64,000 bases of DNA from the NCBI RefSeq assembly GCF_901000735.1, contig NC_081551.1, forward strand, positions 4,763,420 through 4,827,419, given 5' to 3'. The notes beneath the pieces are model-generated. The model was given only the letters and a program-made list of their open reading frames with translations, had not been told where the DNA came from and did no database searches. Made by a program: the position numbers and the translations under genes. Source of the DNA: Corylus avellana. Lineage: Eukaryota > Streptophyta > Magnoliopsida > Fagales > Betulaceae. Below are positions 22,386 to 32,039 of the stretch, piece after piece (the first letter of the stretch is position 1; every line of letters begins with the position of its first letter).

Positions 22386-24800
22386 ATTTCAAATCAAAAA
22401 ATAATAAACATTTTTTTTAAAATGAACAATATATGTAAGAAGTCATTCTCCTTATCAGATATCTCAATTCTTTCTTCTTCGCTTTCCTTTGATCTTGAAA
22501 ACAAGAACACACGTCAAGGGAATGCCCCAAGTAGTGGCCGGGGCGTTCCTCCTTCAATACTTAAGTCAGTCACTATTTTAGCTTAGTATAGTGTTTAGTT
22601 TAATATGAATCGTGTACTTGTATCTGTAGCTTATGAGCCCTTTTACGGCTAAGTCTCGTGGAGATGGTAATGATGACCGGGTAAAGGATTCCGGATCCGG
22701 GCGTAACGGATGAAAAAGTTAATGTTACGGTTCCCTAATCGTTATGTTTGACGAGAGATCATTCTTGCCATGGATATCATCTCGAGAATGGTGCGAGGTG
22801 GATACCGTGGTTGGCATGATCCGAGGAATGGAGCATAACCGTCGATGACATTTAAGTGTGTGTCATAATTGACTCGACAAGTGTGCCACCATCGAGCTGT
22901 TAGTATGATCAGCACGTATTCTGCCCGCAACTGTTCGACCCCCTTCCTCCAATGGGATTCGAACCCTTCTTACAAAAGATAAACACGTGTCCTATGAGGA
23001 TTGGAAAAGGGGATGGTTTTAATTGACCCACCCATCTTCTAAACCACAGATGTGGCCTTTTTGAGACAGCGGATATGTGATGAAATAGAGATGTGACAGA
23101 ATTCGTCTAACTTAACAGTCCATTTTCTCTGATTGGATGCATGAAAACTACAAAAAATGAATTTTTTGCTGACATGGGTTTTCTGACGTGTCAGGTGGTC
23201 TGACACATCAGAAAAAAAAAAAATTTTGACTGGGCATTTTTGACGTGTTTTAGGCGTTAAAATTGTGGGTGTTAGAAACGAAAAATTTCTGACGTGTCAG
23301 ACGCAACACGTCAGAATTTTCTGACGTATCAAAAAATTGACACATCAATTTTAACACATCAAAAATTTTTCTGACGTGTAACATTTTGACACGTCAGTAA
23401 ATTTCCTAACAGACATGTTAGTAATTTAAAAATTATTAAAAATAATAATTTTTATTTTTTTAAAATTTTTTCTGGAATTTTTTTTTTCAATTAAAAAATT
23501 TATTAATTTAAATTATTTTGCAATTAAAATAACATACATTTTTTTTAATTCTTTTCTCCACCGTCGACGTTCTCCCGGCTAGCTCTCTCCCTGATCTCTT
23601 CTTTTCTCCATTTTCTCCATTTTCTGATCACTCTCTCCAGCTAGCTCTCCCTCTCTTCTTTTCTCCATTTTCTCACTCTCTCTCTCTCTTCTTTCCTCTA
23701 TTTTCAAGAACACAAACCCAAAAAATCTTCAAAAAATCAAAAACCCAAATAAAAAAATCAACCTAATCGAAAAATCAAAAACCCAAACCTCAAACCCAAA
23801 AAATCTTCTTATCCTTCTTCTTCTCTTCTCCTTTTTTTTTGTTTGTTTTTTTACTTCTTCTTCTTCTTCTTCTCTTCTTTTTCTTCTTCTTCTTCTTCTT
23901 CTCTTCGTTTTCTCTTCTCTTTTTCCATTTCTCCTTCCCTCTAGAGGGAGCTGGCCGGCTACATGTGCAGAGAGAAGAGGGAGATTGAGAGAGGATCCGG
24001 ATAGGGAGAGCTCATGGGTCTGGGGAAATAAAAGAAAAGGCAAGGGAAAGTTGAATAAAAGAATAAAGGGTAAGATTAATAAAAGAATAAATTAAGGGAA
24101 AAGAAGAGGGAAAAAGTTGAAAATCCCGCTCATTTTTTTAGTGACGAGCCAACATTTAACACGTCAGAAACCTGATATTAAAAAAAAAAAAATGGAAGAT
24201 ATATAATATAAATAAACCTGATATATATATATATATATATTCTGACGTGCTAAAAATAGCACGTCAGAAACCTGATATATAAAAAAAAAATTAAATTGAA
24301 TTTAAATTTCCTGACGTGTTGAATATAATACGTCAATAAATATTGACATGGCACATTCAACACGTCAAAAAAAAAATTGTTGACGTACCACTTTTGGCAT
24401 GTCAATAATTACTGACGTCACAAAATTTGGTTACTGTTTGTTACGTCAGAAACCATTCGATTTTTTGTAGTGGTACTTTCCCTTGCATCGAGGTTCAACA
24501 ATCCTTTGTGGCCAGATTGGCGGGGACGTTCAGGTTTGCCGAGGGATTTGGGGTGCGTGGAGCTGGCGTCTTCGTCACGCAGACCCTAGGTTTGGAGATT
24601 CGCTTATGGAGAAGGATGCGAACGTGGAAGACTTTGGGATTTGTACGTAGTTTGCCCTCTGTATGCCACCAAATTGAGTTACGAATGCGGATACGGACCA
24701 GGTCATTAGGCTTTCGGGCCTAAGGGATGGCCCGGGAAGCTTGTACGTTTGGGACAATTAGGTTTGGTGTGGTTGGGTCGAACCTTAACCCAACAATAAT
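22386..24800 (-). mobile_element. LTR-like repeat debris split by a CACTA-type element
   Basis: The pieces 22480-23146 and 24473-24800 have a base composition unlike the AT-rich flanks and no convincing ORF. Read on the minus strand the right piece starts TGTTGGGTTAAGG, a typical LTR start, and the left piece contains GGGTTCGAATCCC. I infer a solo LTR or LTR fragment, later interrupted by the element at 23147-24472. I found no paired LTR, primer-binding site or gag/pol text, and no defined target duplication. Confidence 0.4.
23147..24472. mobile_element. Non-autonomous CACTA (En/Spm-like) element, about 1.3 kb
   Basis: The right end reads CACTACAAAAAATCG on the minus strand and the left end AACTACAAAAAATGAA on the plus strand (first base changed), matching the CACTA-type terminus. 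Both subterminal zones hold many copies of TGACGTGTCAG-like motifs in both orientations, typical transposase-binding arrays. The centre (23550-24010) is a TC-rich stretch with CTTCTT runs and no transposase. I see no matching 3-bp target duplication. Confidence 0.75.
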
Positions 24801-25164
24801 CAATTATAATTACCTATACTCAATATTTTCCTAATTAAAGTGACGGAAATTGGGATAATACCATTCATCAAGGATTGTTTAGGTGAGTATTTTTTATAGG
24901 AACTCCCGCACAATTATTGTATAAATTGCCAGCAATTCGAATCAAGCTTTAGCCCATTGGCCATGGGTTGAGTTACGGGCTTCACATTTTCAATCTGGCT
25001 CACCTATTGTTAAAAGAACGTACGGGTGTGAGCACATGATAAAATATATCATATATTCCAACCGTCTTTTGGGTCTCTAACAACGTACAGCAGCTGCCCT
25101 GCTTCTAATGTGCCAAGATCTCAAGTTACATGAGTTCATTGCCTGAACCGCTTTTGATGTTGAT
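24801..25164. other. Spacer before block 3, no gene
   Basis: AT-rich sequence without recognised features. Homology to the start of block 1 begins near 25165 (AAAAGGCTCTTTTATCAT). Confidence 0.5.
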
Positions 25165-25251
25165 GACAGCGAATGCAAAATGCAAAAGGCTCTTTTATCA
25201 TCAACTTTACTAGATATGCCACTAACTCGATCGCTTAATTAGACTAATTAA

Positions 25252-25432
25252 TGTTAGAGATAATAAAGACAAGAGCCCATCTTCTAATCAAGACTCCAAT
25301 TGTATTTAACTTTATCTAGATCTCAAAGCTAGGTGAACTACTTTATCTCTGCTTTGAAGTCTTTGATTAGAAGATGGGCTCTTGAACTTTATTTCTTTGG
25401 AGTCTTTGACTAGAAGATTATTATCTCTAACA
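25252..25432. mobile_element. 181-bp element with TG..CA ends and 5-bp target duplication
   Basis: Starts TGTTAGAGATAATAA and ends TTATTATCTCTAACA, flanked by ATTAA at 25247-25251 and 25433-25437. Inside, AGAGCCCATCTTCTAATCA at about 25271 recurs inverted at about 25365, so much of the element is a foldback. The TG..CA ends and 5-bp duplication suit a miniature LTR; the foldback suits a MITE. It lies in the B3 5' region of block 3 and is absent from block 1. Confidence 0.7.
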
Positions 25433-25674
25433 ATTAACATAACCTTGTACGACTTTTCTTCCTTTTTTATTTATTTATTTTTTTTTTTTAAAAAAAAAAA
25501 ATTTAATTATTATCCGTTATATTCACTTTAAGTCGGTATGCTCAAGAAATTTGCCCCCCAACAATTTTGTTAGATTAATTAAGTAGTAGTAATTAAAATT
25601 GATAATTATTTAGGCCCAACCTAAATTTTGGTAATTGTTCACAGTACTATAGCCGAAGGGGAAAGTCCCCAAAT

Positions 25675-25707
<33 letters not shown>

Positions 25708-25879
25708 CCTGCTGTATTTGTTAGATTAGGAATAATTAATCTCTATCTTTTACTAAAACTTTTTTTGTAAGGAGTAATAATATTATATTTTACCAAAACT
25801 CTTTTCCCATTAGGATTAGGAGTTATGTTCTTTCACTTCACTGCTTAACTAGTTCTCCTCCAATTAGGAATTCGCATTC

Positions 25880-25890
25880 CTTATAAATAG
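25880..25890 (+). promoter_or_regulatory. TATA box in front of the B3 relic
   Basis: CTTATAAATAG in the same context as at 7834 and 26754. The gene behind it is broken, so any transcript from here would be non-coding or would run toward B3 gene 2. Confidence 0.6.
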
Positions 25891-25989
25891 ATACTTGATC
25901 ATCACTATTGTCATTAATTTTACACACTCATTTCTTTCCTTCTTTTTTGTCTCTCTCTCGATCATTTGGCTTTTTTTACTGTTAGTTCA

Positions 25990-26125
25990 CCGTCATAGAG
26001 AAAAAAAGAACTGAATACGGGGTACATGACGATAAAAGATTTCAAAGGTATGGATATCTCAAGTGATGTTGATTTATAAGTTGTTGCTCAAATTGCTGCT
26101 ATATATGAAGTATATATACATAAGA
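25990..26125 (+). pseudogene. B3 relic, 5' end only
   Basis: Matches the leader and first 30 or so codons of B3 gene 2. The start codon is ACG at 26017-26019. After the SSDVD segment an in-frame TAA follows DL, and a piece around the ERIDD codons of gene 2 is missing. Similarity ends near 26120. It is the left half of a local tandem duplication whose right half is the promoter and start of gene 2. Confidence 0.85.
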
Positions 26126-26753
26126 AAAATTTAAGGAATCACAATATACGTAGCATCAATCATTACTCTTTATAGAATACAAATTGCAAGAGATTGCGCC
26201 TAGTTTTATTTGTTTTTTCTCACGCCGCATGATGGCAATTAAGGAATCTCAAGATAGTCGTTATATAAAAATATTAAAAAATTAATTTAAATGCGTATTT
26301 ATTATGCTTAATTTTTTTTTGAAATCCATAGAAACTTTCATTGAAATATTAAGAACGAACGAACAGATTCCTCCATCTAAACTTCATCATTCGGCATCCA
26401 AACTTTCATTTAATTTATTATGCTTAGTTAACAATATATTATGTGTTTAATTATTATCCGTTATATTTACTTTAAGTCGGTATGCTCAAGAAATTTGCCC
26501 CCCCAACAATTTTGTTAGATTACTCAAGTAGTAGTAATTAAAGTTAGCCCAAATTGGGAAAAAAAAAGAAAAAAAAAAAAGCCTGTATTTGTTGGATTAT
26601 GAATAATCTCTATCTTTTACTAAAACTTTTTTTTTTTTTTTCTAAGGAGTAATAATATTATATTTTACCAAAACTCTTTCCCATTAGGATTAGGGATTAT
26701 CTTCTTTCACTTCACCGCCTAGCTAGTTCTCCTCCAATTAGGAATCCTCTTTC
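26126..26753. other. Spacer and B3 gene 2 upstream region
   Basis: AT-rich. From about 26445 the sequence repeats 25500-25880 (TTATCCGTTATATT.ACTTTAAGTCGG and onward), so the gene 2 promoter is a tandem copy. No other feature seen. Confidence 0.55.
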
Positions 26754-26764
26754 CTTATAAATAG
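26754..26764 (+). promoter_or_regulatory. TATA box of B3 gene 2
   Basis: CTTATAAATAG followed by GGGACTTCATCAC, identical to the box in front of gene 1. It lies 144 bp before the ATG at 26898. Confidence 0.7.
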
Positions 26765-26897
26765 GGACTTCATCACTATTGTCATTAATTTTACACACGC
26801 TCCTTTTTATTTTATTTATTTATTTATTTATTTTATTCTCTCATTTGGCTTTTTCTACTGTTTGTTCACCATCGTAGAGAAAAAGGAAGAACTGAAT

Positions 26898-27788
26898 ATG
26901 GGGTACTTGACAATAAAAGATTTCGAAGGTATGGATATCTCAAGTAATGAACGCATTGATGATTTATGCGCTGTTGTTCAAATTGCTACTATAAAGTATG
27001 AGGAAGAAAAATTTAAGGAATCACAATCTTCTAAACGAAAAAGATTGATCAAGGAAAAGGCTTTAAAGAAACCCATGACCATGCCTATGGCCGGCTTCAA
27101 GAAACAAGGGTTTGATGGAGAAACAATCATGGCTGCTGCACAAGTTCAAAGCTTAAAGAATGATTTGAAAAAAATATATGAGAGCGGGGAGGAGGACATC
27201 GAATTCAAGATAAACAAGAAGTCAAAATATAATAATAAAGAATCCACATCTTGTAGATGTGAGAAAGGGCAGAAGTCGAATTGCCCCCCCTTGCCAAACC
27301 CACCGCCGGACTTGCCCGAAGAAGTCAATAATCGTATAAAGGCAGTTGATGGAACTGAGGTGATTATGGTAATACAAAAACACCTCACCAACACTGACCT
27401 AGATCGAGACAAATGTCGGGTGTCCATACCCTTTGGGAAGATCAATAGGGATTTCTTGAGAGAGAGAGAGAAAGATCTTCTTGACCAACAAATCTCATTG
27501 GAAGTGCCATTCTACGAGCCCTCGCATAAGGTGAGTAAAATGATTTTGAGGCAGTGGGACATGGGCAAAGGCTCAGGGAAAAGCAGCTCCATGTACGCGC
27601 TGAGGACACACTGGAATGCTGTCGTCGAAGCGAATGGTCTCAAGGAAAAAGATGTGATCCAAGTTTGGTCCTTCCGAGTTGGCGATGAACAAAAACTTTG
27701 CCTGGCTCTTGTGGTGGTTAGTAGGGTACGAGATCTTGATGGCCATGGCCGGAGCAAAATGAGTGACAACGTACGAGGGAGCAAGTAG
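26898..27788 (+). CDS. B3 domain-containing protein of the DUF313 family, gene 2
   Basis: Single exon, 296 codons from the ATG at 26898. Same architecture as gene 1: MGYLTIKDFEGM start, lysine-rich nuclear-type stretch (SKRKRLIKEK), proline block PPLPNPPPDLPEE, then the DUF313/B3 signature (VIMVIQKHLTNTDL, CRVSIPFGKI, ISLEVPFYEP, THWNAVVEANGL, DVIQVWSFRV). Predicted nuclear DNA-binding protein, by family only. The last third is almost identical in DNA to gene 1, while the first two thirds differ throughout. A 4-bp insertion (GTAC, about 27771) shifts frame and ends the protein early as VRGSK. Behind it the former tail has a second stop (TGG to TAG) and a deletion between GAAGA repeats. The B3 core is intact, so it may still bind DNA. 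Confidence 0.88.
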   Translation: MGYLTIKDFEGMDISSNERIDDLCAVVQIATIKYEEEKFKESQSSKRKRLIKEKALKKPMTMPMAGFKKQGFDGETIMAAAQVQSLKNDLKKIYESGEEDIEFKINKKSKYNNKESTSCRCEKGQKSNCPPLPNPPPDLPEEVNNRIKAVDGTEVIMVIQKHLTNTDLDRDKCRVSIPFGKINRDFLREREKDLLDQQISLEVPFYEPSHKVSKMILRQWDMGKGSGKSSSMYALRTHWNAVVEANGLKEKDVIQVWSFRVGDEQKLCLALVVVSRVRDLDGHGRSKMSDNVRGSK

Positions 27789-28226
27789 TAGCCTAGGAAG
27801 GGAAAAAGAACTGGCTTGTGGTGGCAGCATGTAGATTGTAGAAGCCGCAAGTACCAGCAAAGAAGATTACGGGTTTTAGGGTTTTGATATGACCCTTTTC
27901 TTTCTTTCTTTCTGGATCTAAGATTTTTATTCTTTTATTTCTTTTTTTAAGTTGTAGTCGGGGGTACAGCTTGCATGTATGTGATGATGTTTTTTGTAAT
28001 TAAGAGAGTCTATTGATAATTAATTTTCTCATATATATTCCCTTTTCTTTTATTCTGTTTAATGTTTAGTAGAATAGATGCATGAGATTACTTATCTTTA
28101 ATCTAAAAGTCTAACGAGATTAATCAGTATGCGTAACTTCTGTTTTCCAACCAAAGTTTTCTCTAATGAAGTTCCTAATTTCAATCATTGGAGATGACAT
28201 GAAACCTAAATGAGAACTGGTATTTC

Positions 28227-28259
<33 letters not shown>

Positions 28260-28857
28260 AGGTGCAGAAATTTACAATATGGTATCCAAAAGAATTGACC
28301 AATTAAAAGACTTGAAAAAGTGGTCAATGACAGTCAATTTGAAAACCAGAGCTTACACCTGAGATCAAATCAGCAAATAAATTTTTTGACGTGGTGATTT
28401 TTATCACGTTAAAATCTTTTTGAAGTGACGAGTGTCACCAAATCAAAAACACTTTTGACGTGGTAAAACTACTGCCTCAAAATTTTTTTGAAATTGACTA
28501 TCATTGAACACTTTTTGTACTTGGTCTTCTAATTGGTCGGTTCTTGGCTTGATACCATATTTTTCATGCAAAAAAGAAAAAATAAAAAATTACTTGTTCC
28601 CATTGAGGGTTTCATGTCATCTCTTTATTAGATAAATTTATTATTGGACTCAAATTTAATAGTAAATTTACAAAAAAAATATTAAAAAAAAATGATAGAT
28701 AAGATAACTCTTAGTCTTATATAATACGTAGGCCACAGCTAGCTGACTACAAATTAAACAAAAGAAAAAATAAAAAAAAAATAAAAGAACAAAAATCTTC
28801 AAATTAACTAGAAATGAATTAAAGGGTCAAATCTAAACCCTAAAACCCTTAATCTTC

Positions 28858-29010
28858 ATGGGCTTAAGGCTGAGGAGTTGATTCCATGTCTGCACTTCCG
28901 CACTGTTCTGTACTCGATCCCGAAGTTATCTTCACATGTGCTAGTGTACTGTCCCTGTATATTCTCTTATTTGCTGGTACTTGCATCTTCTACAGTCCCC
29001 TTGCTACTAC
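28858..29010 (-). pseudogene. B3 C-terminal tail fragment, left palindrome arm
   Basis: On the minus strand it carries the tail codons found at the end of B3 gene 1 (ACTGTAGAAGATGCAAGTACC through TCAGCCTTAAGCC.ATGA). It has an insert of about 60 bp (the GTACACTAGCA.. ATCGAGTACAGAAC segment) that gene 1 lacks. Its mirror copy is at 30105-30257. No start and no domain; it is a passenger of the palindrome. Confidence 0.75.
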
Positions 29011-29023
29011 CACAGATAAAACT

Positions 29024-29528
29024 AGGCGGGGAGGAGGACATTGAATTCAAGATAAACCAAAAGAAGTCAAAATATAATAACAAAGAATCTACATCTTGTA
29101 AGAGATGTGAGAAAGGACAGAAGTCGGATTGGCCCTCCTTGCCAAACCCACTGCCGGACTTGCCCGAAAAACTCAAGAATCGTATAAAGGCAGTTGATGG
29201 AACTGAGGTGGTTATGGTAATACAAAAACACCTCACCAACACTGACCTAGAGCCAGGCAAATGTCAGGTGTCCATACCCTTTGGGAAGATCAATAGGGGT
29301 TTCTTGAGAGAGAGAGAGAGATATCTTCTTGACCAACAAATCTCATTGGAAGTGCCATTCTAGGAGCCCTCACATAAGGTGAGCAACATGATTTTGAGGC
29401 AGTGGGACATGGGCAAATTAAAGACTCGGGGAAGAGCAGCTCAATGTACGCGCTAAGGACACACTGGCTGGAATGCTGTCATAAAAGAGAATGGTCTCAA
29501 CCCAGGTGATGTGATCCAACTTTGGTCT
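29024..29528 (+). pseudogene. B3 middle fragment, left palindrome arm
   Basis: Encodes the lysine-rich segment, proline block and most of the B3 domain, close to gene 2. The codon for Y in PFYEPSHK is TAG (29362-29364), and a 6-bp change after MGK (GGCAAATTAAAGACTC) shifts frame before the SSSMYALRTHW segment. The frame that opens at 28878 fuses antisense tail sequence to this piece; I consider it accidental. Confidence 0.85.
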
Positions 29529-29580
29529 TTTCGAGTTGGCAATGAACAAAAACTTTGCATGGCTCTTGTGGTGGTTTTTG

Positions 29581-30090
29581 AGACCAAAGTTGGATCACAT
29601 CTCCTGGGTTGAGACCATTCTCTTTTATGACAGCATTCCAGTGTGTCCTCAGCGCGTACATTGAGCTGCTCTTCTCCGTGTCTTTAATTTGCCCATGTCC
29701 CACTGCCTCAAAATCATGTTGCTCACTTTATGCGAGGGCTCGTAGAATGGCACTTCCAATGAGATTTGTTGGTCAAGAAGATCTCTCTCTCTTTCTCTCT
29801 CTCTCAAGAAACCCCTATTGATCTTCCCAAAGGGTATGGACACCCGACATTTGCCTAGCTCTAGGTCAGTGTTGGTGAGGTGTTTTTGTATTACCATAAC
29901 CACCTCAGTTCCATCAACTGCCTTTATACGATTCTTGACTTTTTCGGGCAAGTCCGGCAGTGGGTTTGGCAAGGGGGGCCAATCCGACTTCTATCCTTTC
30001 TCACATCTCTTACAAGATGTGGATTCTTTGTTATTATATTTTGACTTCTTTTGGTTTATCTTGAATTCAATGTCCTCCTCCCTGCCTAGT
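29581..30090 (-). pseudogene. B3 middle fragment, right palindrome arm
   Basis: Mirror of the left-arm fragment. Here the tyrosine of PFYEPSHK is intact, but the same frame change after MGK separates the two halves of the domain (29649-29972 and 29497-29703 read in different frames). The AGAG run adds two residues (RERERERD). It is non-coding as it stands. Confidence 0.85.
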
Positions 30091-30104
30091 TTTATCTGTG
30101 GTAG

Positions 30105-30257
30105 TAGCAAGGGGACTGTAGAAGATGCAAGTACCAGCAAAGAAGAGAATATACAGAGACAGTACACTAGCAGATGTGAAGATATAACTTCGGGATCGAG
30201 TACAGAACAGTGCGGAAGTGCAGACATGGAATCAACTCCTCAGCCTTAAGCCCATGA
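30105..30257 (+). pseudogene. B3 C-terminal tail fragment, right palindrome arm
   Basis: Plus-strand tail codons of a B3 gene with the normal stop (CTTAAGCCCATGA) and 3' flank continuing to 30627. It joins the antisense middle fragment at about 30090-30105, so the gene order is scrambled. Confidence 0.75.
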
Positions 30258-30627
30258 AGATTAAGGGTTTTAGGGTTTTGATTTGACCCTTTAATTTATT
30301 TCTAGTTAATTTGAAGATTTTTGTTCTTTTATTTTTTTTATTTTTTCTTTTGTTTAATTTGTAGTCAGCTAGTTGTGGCCTACGTATTATATAAGACTAA
30401 GAGTTATCTTATATATCATTTTTTTAAAATATTTTTTTTGTAAATTTACTATTAAATTTGAGTCCAATAATAAATTTATCTAATAAAGAGATGATGACAT
30501 GAAACCCTCAATGGGAACAGGTAATTTTTTATTTTTTATTTTTTGCATGAAAAATATGGTATCATGCCAAGAACCGACCAATTAGAAGACCAAGTACAAA
30601 AAGTGTTCAATGATAGTCAATTTCAAA

Positions 30628-32039
30628 CCAGAGCTTACAACTGAGATCAAATCAGCAAATAACACACAGCACTAAAAAAAAAAAATCACATCCACAAGTA
30701 ACAAAGTGTTCTAGCTAATACTTGACAAAAAGTAGCGGGCTTTCTAGCCATCTCAAGTTTCAATGCCGATGTTATCATTTTTATTTATACAGCTATCCTT
30801 TAATGGACTCAAAAAATGCTTTATACTATTCATTTCAAATTTAATTCTTAATATTTTTATTTTTTAATTACATAAATTACATTTTATTATTATTCAAATA
30901 AAAAAATCACTATAAAAAATAAATTAAAAAAAAAAAAAAATCATTTTTTCATATCAAACATTCTTACTTTTTTCACGTATAAATCAAATCTTACTATAGT
31001 TTCGGGCCACTTTCTTTTTCCAAGCCATTGACAAACAGAGGCAATGTTCCTTTCCTTTCATATTCATAAAAAGGAAACTTTCATAATTTGATATGATGTT
31101 CTTGTAGTTGTTACACTGATCTCAAGTAAATGAATTATCACGGGTTGTTTTGGTTTAATTATGATAAACAACTTGACGAATTATATGAAAGTTTATTTGA
31201 CTCATGACCTACTTTTAATTACTATTATACTAGTTTTCAGGTTTTCTTAAATTTATATTTATGATTTTACTTTTTCTGTTCCCCTCTCCATTACATATTC
31301 ACTTATTAGCTAGGGTGCCAAAATATATAGACAAACTAATTAGTGCATATATATATATATATATATATAATCGCACTAGCTATATATTAAGCATTATACA
31401 CGGACAAAATGTGATTGCATATTAATGAGATTTATCCAAAATTTGATTGCTAGGCCAAAGATTGTAATAGTAAAAGCAAGCAAAGTTGAGGGAAACGCAT
31501 ATGATAAGCAACCAAAGCTCACGTTATACATATTAGGTTAGTAATATACTTTTGGTGAAATATTATGTCAGAATTAATTTTTTACATTTCACTGAAACTT
31601 GAAGATTTTCAATTCAATCAAGATTGTATTTGTAGCAGTTAGTTAATTATCATATTTTATAATCATTAGTTCCTGTTTTAGAATCTGGAGTCAAATTAAT
31701 TAGCAGACATGAAATAAAAACGATGTAGTTTGTGAAGATCAGTCTTGGCAACCAAGTTACAGCAATTAAGCCAGAGAACACAGTAACGAAAAGCTTAAGA
31801 AAAGTACCCAAAAAAACTTTTTAAAAAGGATTAAAAAGTGACAAAGTGACGTGATTATTATATCAAATCATAGACGTTCAGAAATGGCTGTACATACCAC
31901 AATACACCTACCGTACCAATTCAAGTAAATCGGATACTAAAGCAGTGACTTGAGAGAAGACAAAAACCAGTAAACAGACACGTCATCACAGGCCTACCTC
32001 GAGGCTTGAGAAGAAAACAACGAAAACAGAGCCAGTCCG
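30628..32039. other. Intergenic, no gene
   Basis: AT-rich. 31670-32000 matches 9960-10250 and 20730-20960 (TAGAATCTGGAGT, AAAACGATGTAGTT, AAGTTACA.CAATTAA.CCA) and belongs to the duplication block. A short TA tract lies at about 31351-31368. Confidence 0.6.

Larger units (their letters stand above)
28487..30627. repeat. Near-perfect palindrome, arms about 1.04 kb, 52-bp loop, made of B3 fragments
   Basis: The left arm 28487-29528 is the reverse complement of 29581-30627, with a few substitutions and small indels. The spacer is 29529-29580. Each arm is itself chimeric: the outer half is B3 3' flank and tail codons, the inner half is the middle of the B3 gene in the opposite direction, joined near 29024 and 30090. 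Divergence includes CCAGG against CTAGG, TCAGG against TCGGG, and a length difference in the AGAG run, so it is not an exact assembly echo. A transcript through it would fold into a very long hairpin. Confidence 0.93.

Noticed and set aside
22930..22990. tRNA gene on the minus strand (GGGTTCGAATCCC)
   Set aside because: No cloverleaf can be drawn around the B-box-like string; no acceptor stem or A box at the right distance.
28878..29363. 161-codon open frame in the left palindrome arm as a novel B3 gene
   Set aside because: Its first 50 codons are antisense B3 tail sequence, and it ends at a nonsense change inside the B3 domain. It is a junction product of the palindrome.
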